A DNA stretch of 64,000 bases from Mytilus trossulus (lineage: Eukaryota > Mollusca > Bivalvia > Mytilida > Mytilidae), in contig NC_086374.1 in NCBI RefSeq assembly GCF_036588685.1, positions 90,948,059-91,012,058 of the forward strand, in the 5' to 3' direction. A program made the translations under genes and the position numbers. Positions 23,425 through 36,624 of the stretch are shown piece by piece. The notes under the pieces were generated by a model that searched no databases, had not been told where the DNA came from, and saw only the letters and a list, made by a program, of their open reading frames with translations. How positions within the stretch are numbered: the first letter of the stretch is position 1; each line of letters opens with the position of its first letter.

Positions 23425-25375
23425 GCTTAAAGCGAAACTCCGCAAAAAAAATAATTGATACTATGTTCATTCTGTATAAAAATGCTCAAATTCATTGATA
23501 TTAAATTTTATTCTGCTAGACCAGAAAGAGATCACCATCAATTTTGAAATTAGAGTTTCAATTCTCTGCGTGCCGCCAATTTGACCATCTTTGACTATCT
23601 TTTCCGTTTTTAGCCACGATATGTCTATGAACCACTAATTTAAAAGACCAAAACAGTAACCTTATGTAGTCGTAATTGCGAGTGGATATCTTGTCAATAA
23701 TACGGTTGTATTATCCGACTTACTAATTTGATACGGAAAATGTTTTTTAAGTAACCAAGATCTGCATGTCGTTTTTAACTGTTTATATGGGAATTGGTTA
23801 AAAAGTCATAGTTTAAAGGCACAAATGATCATAAATAAGTGTTCCGTGAAAATTGTTTTCGAAAATCTAATTTGTTCATAATTCTTTTATGTAATAAACT
23901 TATTTTAATAAATTCGGACCGTCCCTTGTCTGATCACCTGCCTGGCTAAAGGTATTACTCCCAAAGGTATTGTGAGCTGACACGTCCAGGTATTCAAGCG
24001 ATTTCCTGTCGGGTGTATAATATACATCTCTGTCTTGCGTGTCCGATAGTAATATACAAGTCAATATTACTAAATAAAAATCTAAATAATTAACCCTTGT
24101 CGTGCGGGGGCCGAAATATTACGGCCGTACCCAGAATACCGTTATTTTGGCATCAATGGCGCTCCATACATTTAGAGGTCATCGTAATACCATTTATTTC
24201 GTAGTGTATGCACGTTTCCTCAATCTGAAACTATTCATGTCATGTTTCTCACTTTAGATATTCATTTTGAGCTCAAATACGAACTTCAAAATTTGATATC
24301 GGACCGTTTAACATACCGTTAACATAAAGGCACATAACGACTGGTCGTGTCTATTATCAAAATACGCCGCGGAAACGACTACTTCCGGTTGCAAGTCCAG
24401 TTAAAGTTCAAAATTGGAAAAATTCCGAAATTTGGTGAATTTTGGTGCAAATGACCTTCTTTACACTGATGAACCCAGATCAGTTTCACTCCGACCTAAC
24501 AACTGTTGTGATAAAAGTGTTCACTGGTGTCCACCCTACATGTAAACTACAGATGGATGCATCTATTAGCATCTCTTGGACTTACAGGTCGAGAAAAAGA
24601 ACGAAAAAAGGTCAAAATTGACGCTTTTTGTACCTGAGGACCAACTTTGGGGCAAATTCCCGCCAAAAAAATTCCGCTTCCTCACCCCGACCACACCACC
24701 CCGTGATCACCTATTTTAGATTTATTGTAATCAGTATGCATCAGCATCAGGGTACAGCTCATTTGCATATCATTTGCATATTTTTGCAAATACTCGAAAT
24801 TTAGACAATTTCTGAAAACAACTCAGCATGGTAAGGGTTAAAAAAAAAAAAAGATTTGATAAAATAAAAATCTGTTTACACATTTTTTTCCAAGGGTAAA
24901 TATGGGAAAATGTAAGTACTCGTGTCGTTGTTATAAGTGAAGAACAGTTTGAAACACACAAGAAATATTGATTAAACAAAAATATACGCACTTGTCGACC
25001 ATTCTTTATACGCCTGGATAGAAAGTTACGGAACTATAGATAGTTGCAATTTAAAATTATATACCGGCATTTTTACATTGAACATATAAGAAAGAAACAT
25101 ACATAATGTTTAATTTGGGTTAAAAGTTTTGTAAATAGACTAGTCCTCGCATGACAACAGTATGTTATCATGGGATATCGATGGACTATTGTATACCAAA
25201 AGAAGAAAAAGAGAACCATTTTGAATTAAATAAAGGTCGATATTTAAATTGCTTTGGTTCATCGAAGTTATGGACATATTAAAATCACAGATTTCTATTT
25301 CAATAAGATTGTTCTCGAATAAAGGAAGAAATTCGTCTTCACGGGATTTTTTTTTTCTTGGTATTCACTAACGCT
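23425..25375 (+). repeat. Local tandem duplication, unit 1
   Basis: Homologous to 25570-26945: AAACTCCGCAAAAAAA..., ATGTTCATTCTGTATAAAAA, CAAGCGATTTCCTGTCGGG and the region around GGAAGAAATTCGTC. Interrupted by an insertion at 24094-24837 that is missing from unit 2. Confidence 0.75.
24094..24837. mobile_element. piggyBac-type non-autonomous element with TTAA target duplication
   Basis: TTAA at 24090-24093 and 24838-24841 flank ends CCCTTGTCGTGC and GCATGGTAAGGG, which are imperfect inverted repeats starting CCC. Unit 2 of the local duplication has the uninterrupted site near 26335. No transposase frame inside; 744 bp. Confidence 0.75.
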
Positions 25376-25419
25376 TTTTTAACTAAAGTCGAAGACTCGA
25401 CAAAAATTATACAAATCAG

Positions 25420-25569
25420 ATTTCCTTCTGACATACGGGCGCACCACGCCTTTTTTATACGCCCGTCAACATTTTGACGGGAAGTATTATAGTATACCAA
25501 TGTACGGCGTACGTCCGTCCGCCGGGCGTCCACATGTCGCACTGTAACTTGAGAACCGCTTATCCATTT
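25420..25569. repeat. Dispersed repeat fragment
   Basis: CCCGTCAACATTTTGACGGG is a short palindrome, followed by GTACGTCCGTCCGCCGGGCG. It lies between the two units of the local duplication. Confidence 0.4.
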
Positions 25570-26945
25570 CATGAAACTTAAAGGGAAACTTCGCAAAAAA
25601 ATCAAAATTTGATATTATGTTCATTCTGTATAAAAAGGCTCAAATTCATAGATATTAAAGTTTTATTCCGCTAGATAAGCGACCACCATCGATTTTAAAT
25701 TTAGAGTATCAATTCTACGGTTCCGCCATTTTGTCTTCTTTCCCGATTAATAAAAAAAGATATGTCTATAAACCACAAAGAAACAAAACCACAGTAACCG
25801 ATGTAGTCGTAATTGCGTGTCGATATCTTGTCAATCGTATGGTTGTTTTATCCGACTAACTAACTTGATACGGAAAATATTCTTTAAATTACCATGGTCT
25901 GTTGTTTTTAAACTTGATATTGGAATTAAGTGAAAAGTCAAAGTTGAAATCATAAATAAGTGTGCCATGAAAATTGTTTTCGAAAATCTAATTTGTTCAT
26001 TCTTCTTTTAAGTAATAAACTGTTTTCAAATAAATTTTGATCTTCCCTCTTCTGATCGCCAGCATGGCTAAAGGTATTACTTTTTAAGGTATTGTGAGGG
26101 GTGTGAGTTGACACGTTCAGGTATTCAAGCGATTTCCTGTCGGGCTTGCAAGTTCACGCATCGTTTCACTTCTGCAGGTATTGATCAGTGTACACGGCTG
26201 ATAACATTTAACTTTCCATTTTGAACTATCAGATGTATAATATACAACTCTGTCTTCTTGTCATTACCAAACTCATACGCTTGTTTATAAATAACATTTC
26301 TGGTGTAAAGAATATTATTCATAAAAATATAAATAATACCCAAAAAATAAGATTTGATGAAATTAAAATCTATTTAAATATTTTTTCCAATGGTGAATTT
26401 GGGAAAATGTAATATATACTGATAGTCAAAAGTGAAGGACAGATTGGAACATACCAGAAATATTGATTTAAAAAAATGTACGCACTTGCCGACGATTCGT
26501 TTATACGACTGGATAGAAAGTTACGGAACTATAGCGCAATTTAAAAGATATACATGTATACATTGAACATAAGAAAAAAACATATATTCTGAATAAATAG
26601 GGGTAAAAGTGTTGTCAATAGACTAGTCCACATATGCCAACAGTATGCACTAATCAATAGTCGATAGACTATTGTATACCAGAAGAAGAAGAGAACCAAT
26701 TTGATTTAAATACAGGTCGATGTATAACTTTTGCTTTGGTTCATTGAAGTTGTGGACATAGTAAAATCACAGATTTATATTTCAATAAGAGTGTTCTCGA
26801 ACAGAGGAAGAAATTCGTCATAATTGTTATATATGCCACTGGACGAACGCTAATTATCCCGAAGGGATGTGAATATTTTGCTGGGAAACTTTTGAGTATC
26901 AAAGTTTCAAATTTTCTTTCTTGGTATTCAATAACAGAAAAAAGA
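25570..26945 (+). repeat. Local tandem duplication, unit 2
   Basis: Collinear with 23425-25375 without the piggyBac-type insertion. It has about 100 bp of its own near 26825-26925. An inverted fragment of the same start (GCGGAATTTCCCTTTAA) lies at about 29175-29192. Confidence 0.7.
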
Positions 26946-29900
26946 ATAAATTACTTGTCCGCTAAATAGGGGTATTCTTGTCAGATGAAAGACTTTTAGT
27001 TTTATTTAAAAAATAAGGAAATATGACATTAAATTGGTTCTGTCTTTTTTTTTAAACATCGTTAAAAAGATGTGTGTCTAAGGTGAACACCACAAGAACC
27101 CTGTAATACTAGTACGAGAGTATAGCATGTAAACATTCCTTCTCAATAATATGGTTGTACAGGAAATCTTTTTATACAGATTGACAACTCATTGTCCGAT
27201 ATGCATGTAATATTTGCCACATGACGCCCATAGTTCTTTCTACCATCATCATCTTATTCTTTGATATTGCTGTCAACATCGATGGTTCACACCCAAACAA
27301 AATGGGAGTAATGGACCTTCAGAGCTTCTCCGTGTTATACACTTGTGAAATATATAGACGAAATTTCTGTATTAAAATGAATATACATCTCACAAACAGG
27401 ATTTTCAAATAACGATTTTGAGTAATCACCTTACAAACCAATATAAACGTATGGCAAGATATAACCATGAAGGAATTTAGTTTTTGTCAGACACAAGAAC
27501 TCATCACTATCATAAACGTATACGAATATATGCATACAATTTCAAATATCAAGAACAAGCGGTCGATGTCGATAGTGCGTTTTCTAACTGTTCGAGTTAG
27601 ACATGTCACTTGTTCATTCTTGAAAGCCTTCATATTCCCCGTCTAACGATGGGAACTGTTTCTGATTGTGTTGACTATAAATGCTTGTATGGTAATTCTG
27701 TCGTTTATCTGTACAAGCGGTTGCATTTCCTCTCCTTTCCCAACAAACAAACGAACTAAACGCTACTAGACTGCTTTCTCTGGAGCTCATCCTCAATGGC
27801 TCGTATACGTCAGGAAACTTACATGTACACTAATAATGATTGTTTCAAGAACAACGATGTATGGACGAACCATTCTAAATTCGTCAATATCAGTTATGCA
27901 TGAATAAAATATAACTTTTATTCACCTACTATATGACTTATTTGGATTAATGACGGCTATCATGTTCAACACTGCACAAATATTATCATAGAATAAAAAA
28001 AAAATCCTCAAAAATCCTTAAAAAAAATAATGCCTTAGCTTAGATAATTGGTATTTTTTCACAAAAAGTTCGTGTAAATGATTGTCAAATGAATTTAATT
28101 ATGTAACTTGTAAGAATAAAATGTTAAAAAGAAACTAAAAAAAAAATCATGTATGTTGTATTTTTTTATCAATTAAAAACTTTAAAATTGCAATAGTTTT
28201 ATTAGCATTTAAACACAGCCAGATTTGAATACAAGTTAAGAAATTCCGGTAAAGTCAATGATATCAAACAGATGTACAATGGTATATCAAATTGGGTAAT
28301 ATTGCATTTAGTTTTTATTAAAGATTAAAACTACTATTGTTTACCTCATATCTGAATCTTTACGCCAATTGCCGCTAAGAAAGTAATCAAAAATTGTTTC
28401 CTTTTATTTTTATACATTTGCGGATTTACGAATCTGAATTTGATTTTCAATTAATTTACACAATTTAATTATTGAATCTTTATTCTCATCGTGTATTAAA
28501 TCTTAGTGTATTAACATCGTGACATCATACTCTTTCTAATTTTTTCTGTTTATCCTTTCCAAATAACAACATTTATACCTGTGTACGCTTGAACTCACAC
28601 CTGCGGCTAAATAGCTACAAGGTAAACGAATTGACCTCAAGCCGAGAAATATACAGTGACCTTTACAAAATAATATACACACTCTGCTCACACATTAGTT
28701 GCATTGAAATGATTATCAAAACAATAACGGTAAATAGAACTGAAATATTTTCAGTTCAATATCAGTTAAAATGTTCAATAAATATTTTATGAATAAAATC
28801 TCAACAATAATTAATTAAATTTATTCAAAAACATTTACTAGAGATAATTTTATAGGAGTTTAATTCAATCAATACAAAACGGTATATGCATATTTATTTT
28901 CGTTCATTATTATATTGTGGTTAATAACTACGACCATTCGTCAGCTGTGCGCTTTTAATTACGTATATTGTCGATAAGCTCTAAGAGTTGAACAGATTTT
29001 ATTTTTTCCCAGAATTCAATAAATCGGGCTAATACGTCACGACCCACTCGAGAATTCAACCAAAAAAGTTACAGATACTTGATTTTCTCCGTTATTAGAA
29101 GGAATATAAATTTAAAACTTTGCAAATGTGTTTTTTATGTTAAGATGAACATAATTAGATGATAAGTAAAAAATCGCGGAATTTCCCTTTAACATATATA
29201 GCTGTTTCGGAATTTACGGTTTTTATTGAAACCATTTGTATATGCACGCATCTTTGCCGGAATTAAAATAAAAACAAAACACTTATAAATAAATATTTTC
29301 CTTTTGTCTTCGTGTATCTTACATAAACATTTTAAAAAGCTGACCACACTCTTACTTATAAGTTAGCGCACATCAAAGTCGTGCTCATATGACAAACAAT
29401 TTTGTTGGAAAAGAAATAAAAGAACAGCAAAATTAAAACACATTTAATTATAAATATTTGAAGCATAAATATTTTCGATACAATTGTTTTAAATTACTTA
29501 AAATGTAAAATTTGAAATTTATGCATTAAATAGAATTTTCTCTAACATGATATATCAAAATAATACATATAACAACACTCCTTCTAGTCCTTAGTAGCAT
29601 AGTCAAGGCCTTAGTGCACTAAGGACTCCTAAGAAGCGTTTAGACGTACTGAGAAAAAAAACATCCGTCATTCTTTCATAATCATAGAAGGTTAACAACT
29701 AGTCTGTTTCCCGGCCGTTATTGAAATTCTTGACAATACCTTACTTTTGTATATTCCGAAGGCATACTGAATGTTGTACGGAGGGGACCAACCTAGTTAA
29801 CAACATACTATTGTGAATTATTTTTTCGGATAATAATCTTTTAGACATACATAAAAACGGTGTCATTGATAGGCAACCATGAACACAATGAAAAATGAAT

Positions 29901-30959
29901 CCGTGAAAGTGTTCCATGTTTATTCCATTTAAATAAAGTCTTCTTATAATATTACCATATTTTAAACTATTTTATATAAAAAATAATAATAATAAAAACA
30001 AGATTATATATCTTAATTTGTAAATTCAATTTCAAGTTAAGTTCCTCAAATTTAAAATTATGATGATACATATTATATTTGCCTGATCCTATATTTGTTT
30101 AATTAAAAATTAAATAATGTCTTCACATAATGTTTATTTATATTCAATTTTTCCACAAAACATATTTAGTTTAGTTTAAATGAAATTCAGAATAGAGATT
30201 TCAAACACTGTTGAAGAGGATATACATATTCGTGTTAATTCACCTCAGTTTAATTTGTTAATTCAAGTTTGACATTTAGCATTTTAATCCGCAATCCACA
30301 TTTACCCGACAATCTTGTATATTGTATTTTCTCAATGAAATAACATTACGTACATGTGACCATTAGAAACTAAGACAAAATATTTATAATGGTATTTATC
30401 AAAACTTAAATATTTGAAAATATCTTAGTAGCATATGAATTGACCAAATAAGCGAAGAATCATAATCTAGCATAGTTCAACCAAGGATTTGTATAGTTTC
30501 TTTTAAATAAAATATTGTTGGTGTTTTGGCGACTAAACCAGCAACATTACCGTTATTAAATAAAAATATAAAACTTTCGCCATCTGATAATGATAGGTTA
30601 AAATGTTCATTAAATGTATAATATTTGTCTTAAAACTACATATAATGGGCATTTTAGAATGACATGAAGTTCATTTTCAATAGTAGAGCGACAACACATG
30701 TCATTTCGTGGACTTCTTTTCTTTCATACTTTCCAGTGTCATTTTTTTAGTGGAGCTACCCCACATCTAAATTTTGCAAAAGCACTTTTGTTTTTAAATG
30801 TCAGAATATTTTAAGTCGGAACAAATATTTATACTTTAACCGTGAGAAAAAAAGATAAGCTTTGGTGAGCTCTATAACCGACTATCATATAAAAAACGCA
30901 ATGTATGAACGTTACAAAATGAGAGATGAACGTTTGACAAATGCACGTTATCTGATATA
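26946..30959. other. Long AT-rich gene-free stretch
   Basis: No convincing exon. The frame 27221-27412 begins with a hydrophobic, signal-peptide-like segment but has no domain or clear splice partner. Many A/T runs. Confidence 0.45.
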
Positions 30960-31254
30960 CACAATTATACACGATTGACGAACGCACGATACACGGTTAA
31001 GAATGAATGATTGATGAACGCACGATACACGCACGATACACGATTAGAATGAATGATTGATGAGCGCACGATACACGCACGATACACGATTAAGAATACA
31101 CGATGCACGCACGTTACACGGAAAATACACGGAACGATGAATGATGAACGCACGATTGGCACACGCACGATACACGCACGATGCACGCACGCAACACGCA
31201 CGATACACGATGAACGCACGGAATAATGGTCAGTTTGAATTTTAGAAGGTCTGT
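30960..31254 (-). repeat. ACACGCACGAT element, inverted copy (array and start only)
   Basis: Array of the same unit as at 20752-20990. It ends on this strand with the complement of the element start (TTGAATTTTAGAAGGTCTGT, 31235-31254). The unique body is missing. Confidence 0.7.
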
Positions 31255-31298
31255 ATAACGACTTATCATTACACCTGGATAATTATTTAAACTACCTA

Positions 31299-31903
31299 TA
31301 GAGTGGGGCGCTCATATTTGCCGTGGACACAATTTCGCCGTTTTATGATTTTGAGGTGTAAAAACTTCAAAGGACGGTTGAAATGGAAGAAATATGCCGT
31401 TAAATTATATTTTTATAAAAAATTTGATTATTTTTGAAAATGAGACAAAATTTCGGCACCAACGGTAAAGGACCGAAAAAATGGAAAACGATTTCAGCCA
31501 ATTTCCTGAATGACAAAAACGATTTCAAAGAAGCATTCCTTAGTAATTCTTTGACCGATTGCCCTAAATTTCACTTTTTTACACCTTTCAAATGTCTGCT
31601 ATTCGTGTCTAATGAAATTTATTTGATAAATATTGTTTAAAGTTGCAGCTATTTGGTTTTAAATAGATATGTAAAAACGGCGAATATGTGTACCCGTTGA
31701 CAAAAAAATAGAAAATTTCAAACACCCTTTAATCCAACTTTTCAGATGATTTTACCCAAAACAAACACGTTTTCAAGCTAAGAATTTTTTGCATTTGAAG
31801 TTATCTTCATATAGAAATATCAGTATACTTCAAAAACATAAAGACCTGAACATAAACTGAAGAAAACATGGAAAAATGTGGCGAAAATGAGCACCCCACT
31901 CTA
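31299..31903. mobile_element. TIR element flanked by TA (Tc1/mariner-like MITE)
   Basis: Ends TAGAGTGGGGCGCTCAT and ATGAGCACCCCACTCTA are inverted repeats, with GGCAAAT/GGCGAAA just inside. TA at 31297-31298 and 31904-31905 fits a TA target. 605 bp. The internal frame 31434-31640 has no transposase motif. Confidence 0.75.
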
Positions 31904-32510
31904 TACCTTTAAATAACAACACTGTTATATAAAGGTATATAAGAAAACATATTATTGAGACGAGTGCCTGTGTTAGAAGTCCTGGTCATTGCATTCAAAT
32001 TCACCGTATAACTCAGATCTTATTTTTTTCAGTAGAGTGGTATTCCACGTTTTGTCTTACCCTCTTGAGCAGTATTCTCCCTTTTATTATATGTTCTCTT
32101 GTGTCCCCACATTTTTGCCTCATACGATGTTTAACATATATTTAACGACGAACTTTTATTCATATTTCAATAAAGTTGGATTTTCCGGCTTTACTCCTAA
32201 AGTATTTATTGCATTCTAATGCGGATAATGAACGACACGTAACAAAAATAATGGTAACATGTGCATGGCATAAAGATTAATATTTGTTAATATTTTTTTT
32301 TGTATGATAAATTTGTCATGTATAATAGTCCTATTAGTATGGTCTACTGAGAAAATTTTGGAATTGGAAATTATGTTGAAATTTCTAATTTTTTTTTTTA
32401 GTGTTTTAACAAGGACACAGCGGGTGCACTGACGTATGGAATTATACAAATGACCTTAATGAAGTACATGTATATATATAATTGTAAAGTTGTCACGGTC
32501 AATTCATGCA

Positions 32511-34983
32511 ATGAGTTTGAATGTAGAAAGAAAACCATGTTGGAAACTGTCTATCATTCTGACGATTCTATTGTTGTTATTATCATCAATGTATGCAGTC
32601 ATTACAAAAAATCCCCAAATAATTCCGAACATGATGAAAACTAACTGCCCTACAGAAGTGAGTGGGAAAACAAACTATGATCCTGAATTAAATGGAGAGG
32701 TTCTCAATGATGTATGGAAGATGCGAAATCAATTATCCCAACAATTAAATGAAATGAGCAGAACAATTGGACGTTTACAGTGCGAGGTATGATTCCTGTT
32801 TTTATATAGATAATTAGATGTATGATATACAGTTGTTCTATAAAAAAAAAAAAAAGATTTAGACATTGGTACATAACACTTAATATTCGCTAGTTCGTTT
32901 ATGGTAAGGATTTTCGTGCATATATTCTAAGCGTGTACATAAGAAACAGATTTGTATGTCCCTTCTACGAGAATTATGTTTTTAAATCCGTGCGTCCGTT
33001 CGTTCGTCCGTCCGTCTGCTCCGCTATAGCTTAAAGTTTTTGGTTACAGTTTTTGGTTTAGGTAGTTTTTGATGAAGATGAAGTCCGATCAACCTGAAAT
33101 GTATTCCCTACGATATATATATTTTAGTTTCAATACAAAATTAGAGTTTTGACCCCAACTTCACGGTCCACTGAACACAGAAAATGATAGTGCATAGTGG
33201 ACACATTCTTGTTTCAATCTAATTCACATAACGGATTTGCCTCTCAGAAGAAAACGTAGACCTATGATATTATATGTAATATTTAAATACACTTATCATG
33301 GTATCGGAAGAAAGAAAACAAAAAACAAACATCGCATATTATATTTTGGCCACGAGCATCACTGAAGAGACATGTATTGTCGAAATGCGCATCTGGTGCA
33401 GGAAAATTGGTACCGTTAATAATATTACTTCTTCTGGTATAAATTTATTATACTTATATCTATATTGTTTATAAAGCTGATATCTTTGTTAAACTATCTT
33501 TTATTCGAATTTGAATGCATCGTTTTGTATTCTTTTTTGCTGGGATGCAAAAACATTATAAGTATAAATGTACATTTTGTATGACGCACGGACGATCATC
33601 GCTTGTACAACCCTATTATGGCCCATAAAGTTCCAAAATTTCGGACTAAATTACACATTTCGTTTCAGAAAATTCACAATTATCTTGAATGCTTTTAAGT
33701 TTTTCATGACGACGATGATAATTATCTCAAACCAGTTTATTCTTCGTGGTAAATTTGTGAACAAAGTGTTGCAAAACGCGTCAATCAATTTTTTCCTTGA
33801 ATGTTGCAAATTTTGAATGACTTGCCATTGATTCAATCAAATTTCTAAAGTCAAGGCGAACAAAACAACCCTGAGTACTACATAGAATCATATTCAAAAT
33901 AGCGTAGCTGTAGCCATTGATTGACGACCTAAATTATCCCATTGACTGGGATAGATAATGTGAACGTTTGTCTGTAACGACCACTGCTCACTATGTACTT
34001 GTTTAAGACACTTAAACTGTGGGGTCACCAAAGGTTCTCAACACCTAAATAAAGTAAATAAAAAAACTAATCAGGAATGATACGATGTTTTGATTTGTAT
34101 CAATAATATAAATCAAAACATAAAGGCTATTCCTGATTATTTTTTTCGAATTATTTTATTATTAAAGGCGTTAAGAACCTTTGGTGACCCCACAGTTTAA
34201 ATTCTATATAAATAAGCAAGTATTGAGCAGTGGTAGTTACAGACAAGCGGTCACCTAATCTGCCCTAGTCAATTGAATAATTTAGGTCGTCAATCAATGG
34301 CTACAGCTACACTGTTTTGAATCTGAATCTATATACGCTTCTTATACTGTGCTTTACAGAATTCTAACAAAGAAACATCAAATAAAGGAGGATGGTGTAA
34401 AGATACAAGCTATGAAGATTCTGGAAGTCATCTGACAGATAAAGCCCTCATCCCTACACTTTCTTCATTTCTCAGTGGTAAAAAAGTAGCGAGCTTCGGT
34501 GATGGACCCGGTGCTTACAAGCGGGAAATACTCAAATTAGGACAAGTCAAATCTTACGACGCATATGACGGAGCGCCATTTTGCGAGGAAACGAGTGAAG
34601 GGAGAGTTAAGTTTATGGATCTGACTATACCACAATACGGAATTCCCCTTTATGACTGGATCTTGTCGTTAGAAGTTGCTGAACATATACCAAAACAATA
34701 TGAAAGTGTTTATCTAGATAATATATTTAGGCATGCTCGGGATGGAATTATATTGAGCTGGGCTACACGGAATCAGGGAGGCACAGGACATATCAACGAA
34801 CAGTCTCCCCAATACGTCCTTGACATTATGGAGAAGAATGGGTTTTATAGAGATGAAAAGTCATCCAAAGAACTGAGAAAGTCATCTACATTATGGTGGC
34901 TTGCAAAAAATACAAATGTTTATAGGAGAATAAGTTATAAACAATTTGAGGAAAACAATACGATTTTTAAATGGTATTTATGA
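32511..34983 (+). CDS. Membrane-anchored class I SAM-dependent methyltransferase, paralog A (2 exons)
   Basis: Exons 32511-32786 and 34360-34983 (donor GCGAG/GTATGA, acceptor TTTACAG/AA, phase 0) encode 299 aa. Residues 12-31 are a single hydrophobic segment after a short basic N-terminus, typical of a type II signal anchor. Residues 66-92 form a short heptad-like stem (WKMRNQLSQQLNEMSRTIG). The rest is a Rossmann methyltransferase: motif I FGDGPGAY (138-145) for SAM, acidic YDAYDG (158-163), motif DWILSLEVAEHIP (191-203), then LSWA and the glycine-rich QGGTGHIN (231-238). All expected motifs are present and the fold is complete. If the anchor works as predicted, the catalytic domain faces the ER/Golgi lumen; the substrate is unknown. 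The ATG at 32511 is used because the frame has no earlier ATG after an upstream TATA-like run (TATATATATA, 32471-32480). A MITE of about 430 bp sits in the 1.57-kb intron. Paralog B lies 19 kb downstream. Confidence 0.88.
32960..33430. repeat. Dispersed repeat fragments in methyltransferase A intron
   Basis: A TCCGT-rich run at 32995-33020 (tandem CGTTCGTCCGTCCG) and a fragment at 33345-33430 (GAGCATCACTGAAGAGAC) resemble fragments at 25480-25530 and 11995-12050 respectively. Non-coding. Confidence 0.4.
33892..34322. mobile_element. Long-TIR MITE in the intron of methyltransferase A
   Basis: The two ends are long inverted repeats: ATTCAAAATAGCGTAGCTG at the left and its near-complement ending at 34322. 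The arms share GTAGCCATTGATTGACGACC and, further in, a segment around CTGTGGGGTCACCAAAGG. Arms are roughly 180-200 bp around a small AT-rich centre. No coding capacity. The target duplication is not clear. Confidence 0.7.
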
Positions 34984-35809
34984 TACTGTAAGCCGTTTTT
35001 TTTTATGTAACCAATCATTGTTCATGTATTTTTAATTTGTTAGTTCACTTTTTTTGTCACATAAATTATAGGTTCTTCTGACATTCAACGTTATGTGATC
35101 GTCGGATATTACGTAAAATTATCTCAGACTAGAAAATATGAAAACAAAAACCAAATCATGTATCACTTCACAAAATTGTAAATATTTCAAATGTACGTTA
35201 ACGATGTCTTATGTTTTGCTTTCTCTCTTGCAGTCTTTATTGCTTCAAGGGTTCCAATGAGCTATATTATCGTGTAGTCAGTCAGTCGGAGCCTATCATG
35301 ATGCTGTTACCGATATGACATGCCAGTGTCATCAATGAACACGATTATTGCGACATTTATACATTACAAAAGACAACTTGTCCCACGCATCAATGAGTAA
35401 CACGACGAGTGGTTCAAGTGGGACCAGTAGAATTCAGCCCCCTTTTTTTGGGGGGGGGGGGGTCCTGTGCTAAACTTTTTGTGTGTGGAGTTGTGTTTTT
35501 ATAGTTTGTATTCTGTCGTTTTATCTCTTAAGCCATGTGAATTTTAGCTATTACTGGCGTCCTTCATCGTCCGTTGTCTAATCTAAACTATTTTAAAGAG
35601 TTTCTCCTCGGCAACTACGGAACAACCAGACTAGACATGAATGATCTTAAGTGTATCAATTATACAATAAGTGTTATTTTATTACTTCAGTCAGTCAGTA
35701 CACTAGGTCATAAATCATAGTACATTTCTAAAGCCCTCGTAGAATAACTCTTACTCGGGTTTACAAGTTTGGATAATCACCTCATAAGCGAGCTATTATT
35801 GTATATCAT
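34984..35809. other. Downstream of methyltransferase A, non-coding
   Basis: 3' flank; a run of 13 G lies at 35450-35462 after a C5T7 stretch. No gene seen. Confidence 0.5.
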
Positions 35810-35975
35810 CTAACTTGGGACAGGCGCATTTTCGTGGATATTTTAAGATTTGGGACAGGCACATTGTCCATGATATTTTCCGACGTTGGACAGGCACGTT
35901 ATCATTTATAGTATCTGACTTGTGACAGGCACATTATCATGGGTTATTTTCTGACTTTGGACAGACATATAATCT
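35810..35975 (+). repeat. Short tandem repeat, about 36-40 bp unit
   Basis: ACTTGGGACAGGCGCATT, TTTGGGACAGGCACATT, GTTGGACAGGCACGTTATC, CTTGTGACAGGCACATTATC and CTTTGGACAGACATA follow each other, about five units. Confidence 0.7.
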
Positions 35976-36620
35976 TTAAGTACAATTGAATGTTCCTAAC
36001 CTCAAGAACAACGTCAAACCAAATTTAATTGTAATGTATACAGATTTAACTCCATCCATCTATATTGTTTGCGGATGTCAATCTTTATTAAAATGCCTGA
36101 GCAAACGTTTATACAAACAAAGCAATCAAGCCAACCGAAGTTTAACTCTACAAGTGTTAGCTCTAACTATAATTATTAGACTTATTACACCAAACTTGTT
36201 TTGGATAAAGAAATAATACAACATCAGTATAACTGATACATATATATCCATTTAGAACAATAAGTATAAGATTCGAAGTCGGTACGATCCTCACATTAGA
36301 TTTTAACCGTCATGGTAATTACGATTACATTTAAGCAGCAATTCAATATGAAGGGATAAATATCTTTATTATAAGATCGATTTACATTTATAACAGTATA
36401 ATAAAAAGAAGTCTGCTCAATGTGTGACTTTAATATTCGATACATGAATAAAACATGAAGAAAATCTTAAACATAAACGCATTTATTGTTGAATATTTAG
36501 TTTTTATTGGATAAAGGTTAAACAAAACATGAACATCGTGGTTATTAAAAGTTAACACTAAATATCATTTATAAAGTCTTATAATACTAGAAAATTCACA
36601 AACATTTGTGTATATATCAC
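35976..36620. other. Non-coding DNA
   Basis: No recognisable gene; frame 35986-36216 has no domain. Confidence 0.4.
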
Positions 36621-36624
36621 TTAA

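Noticed and set aside
27221-27412. 63-codon frame with a signal-peptide-like start
   Set aside because: After the hydrophobic start nothing resembles a known domain, no clear splice donor was chosen, and the region is otherwise non-coding.
32490-32510. Upstream start at 32490 for methyltransferase A
   Set aside because: That codon is TTG; the first ATG in frame is at 32511 and gives a normal signal anchor.
35450-35462. G-quadruplex candidate
   Set aside because: A single homopolymer of 13 G without separate G-tracts nearby; could also be sequencing or assembly slippage.
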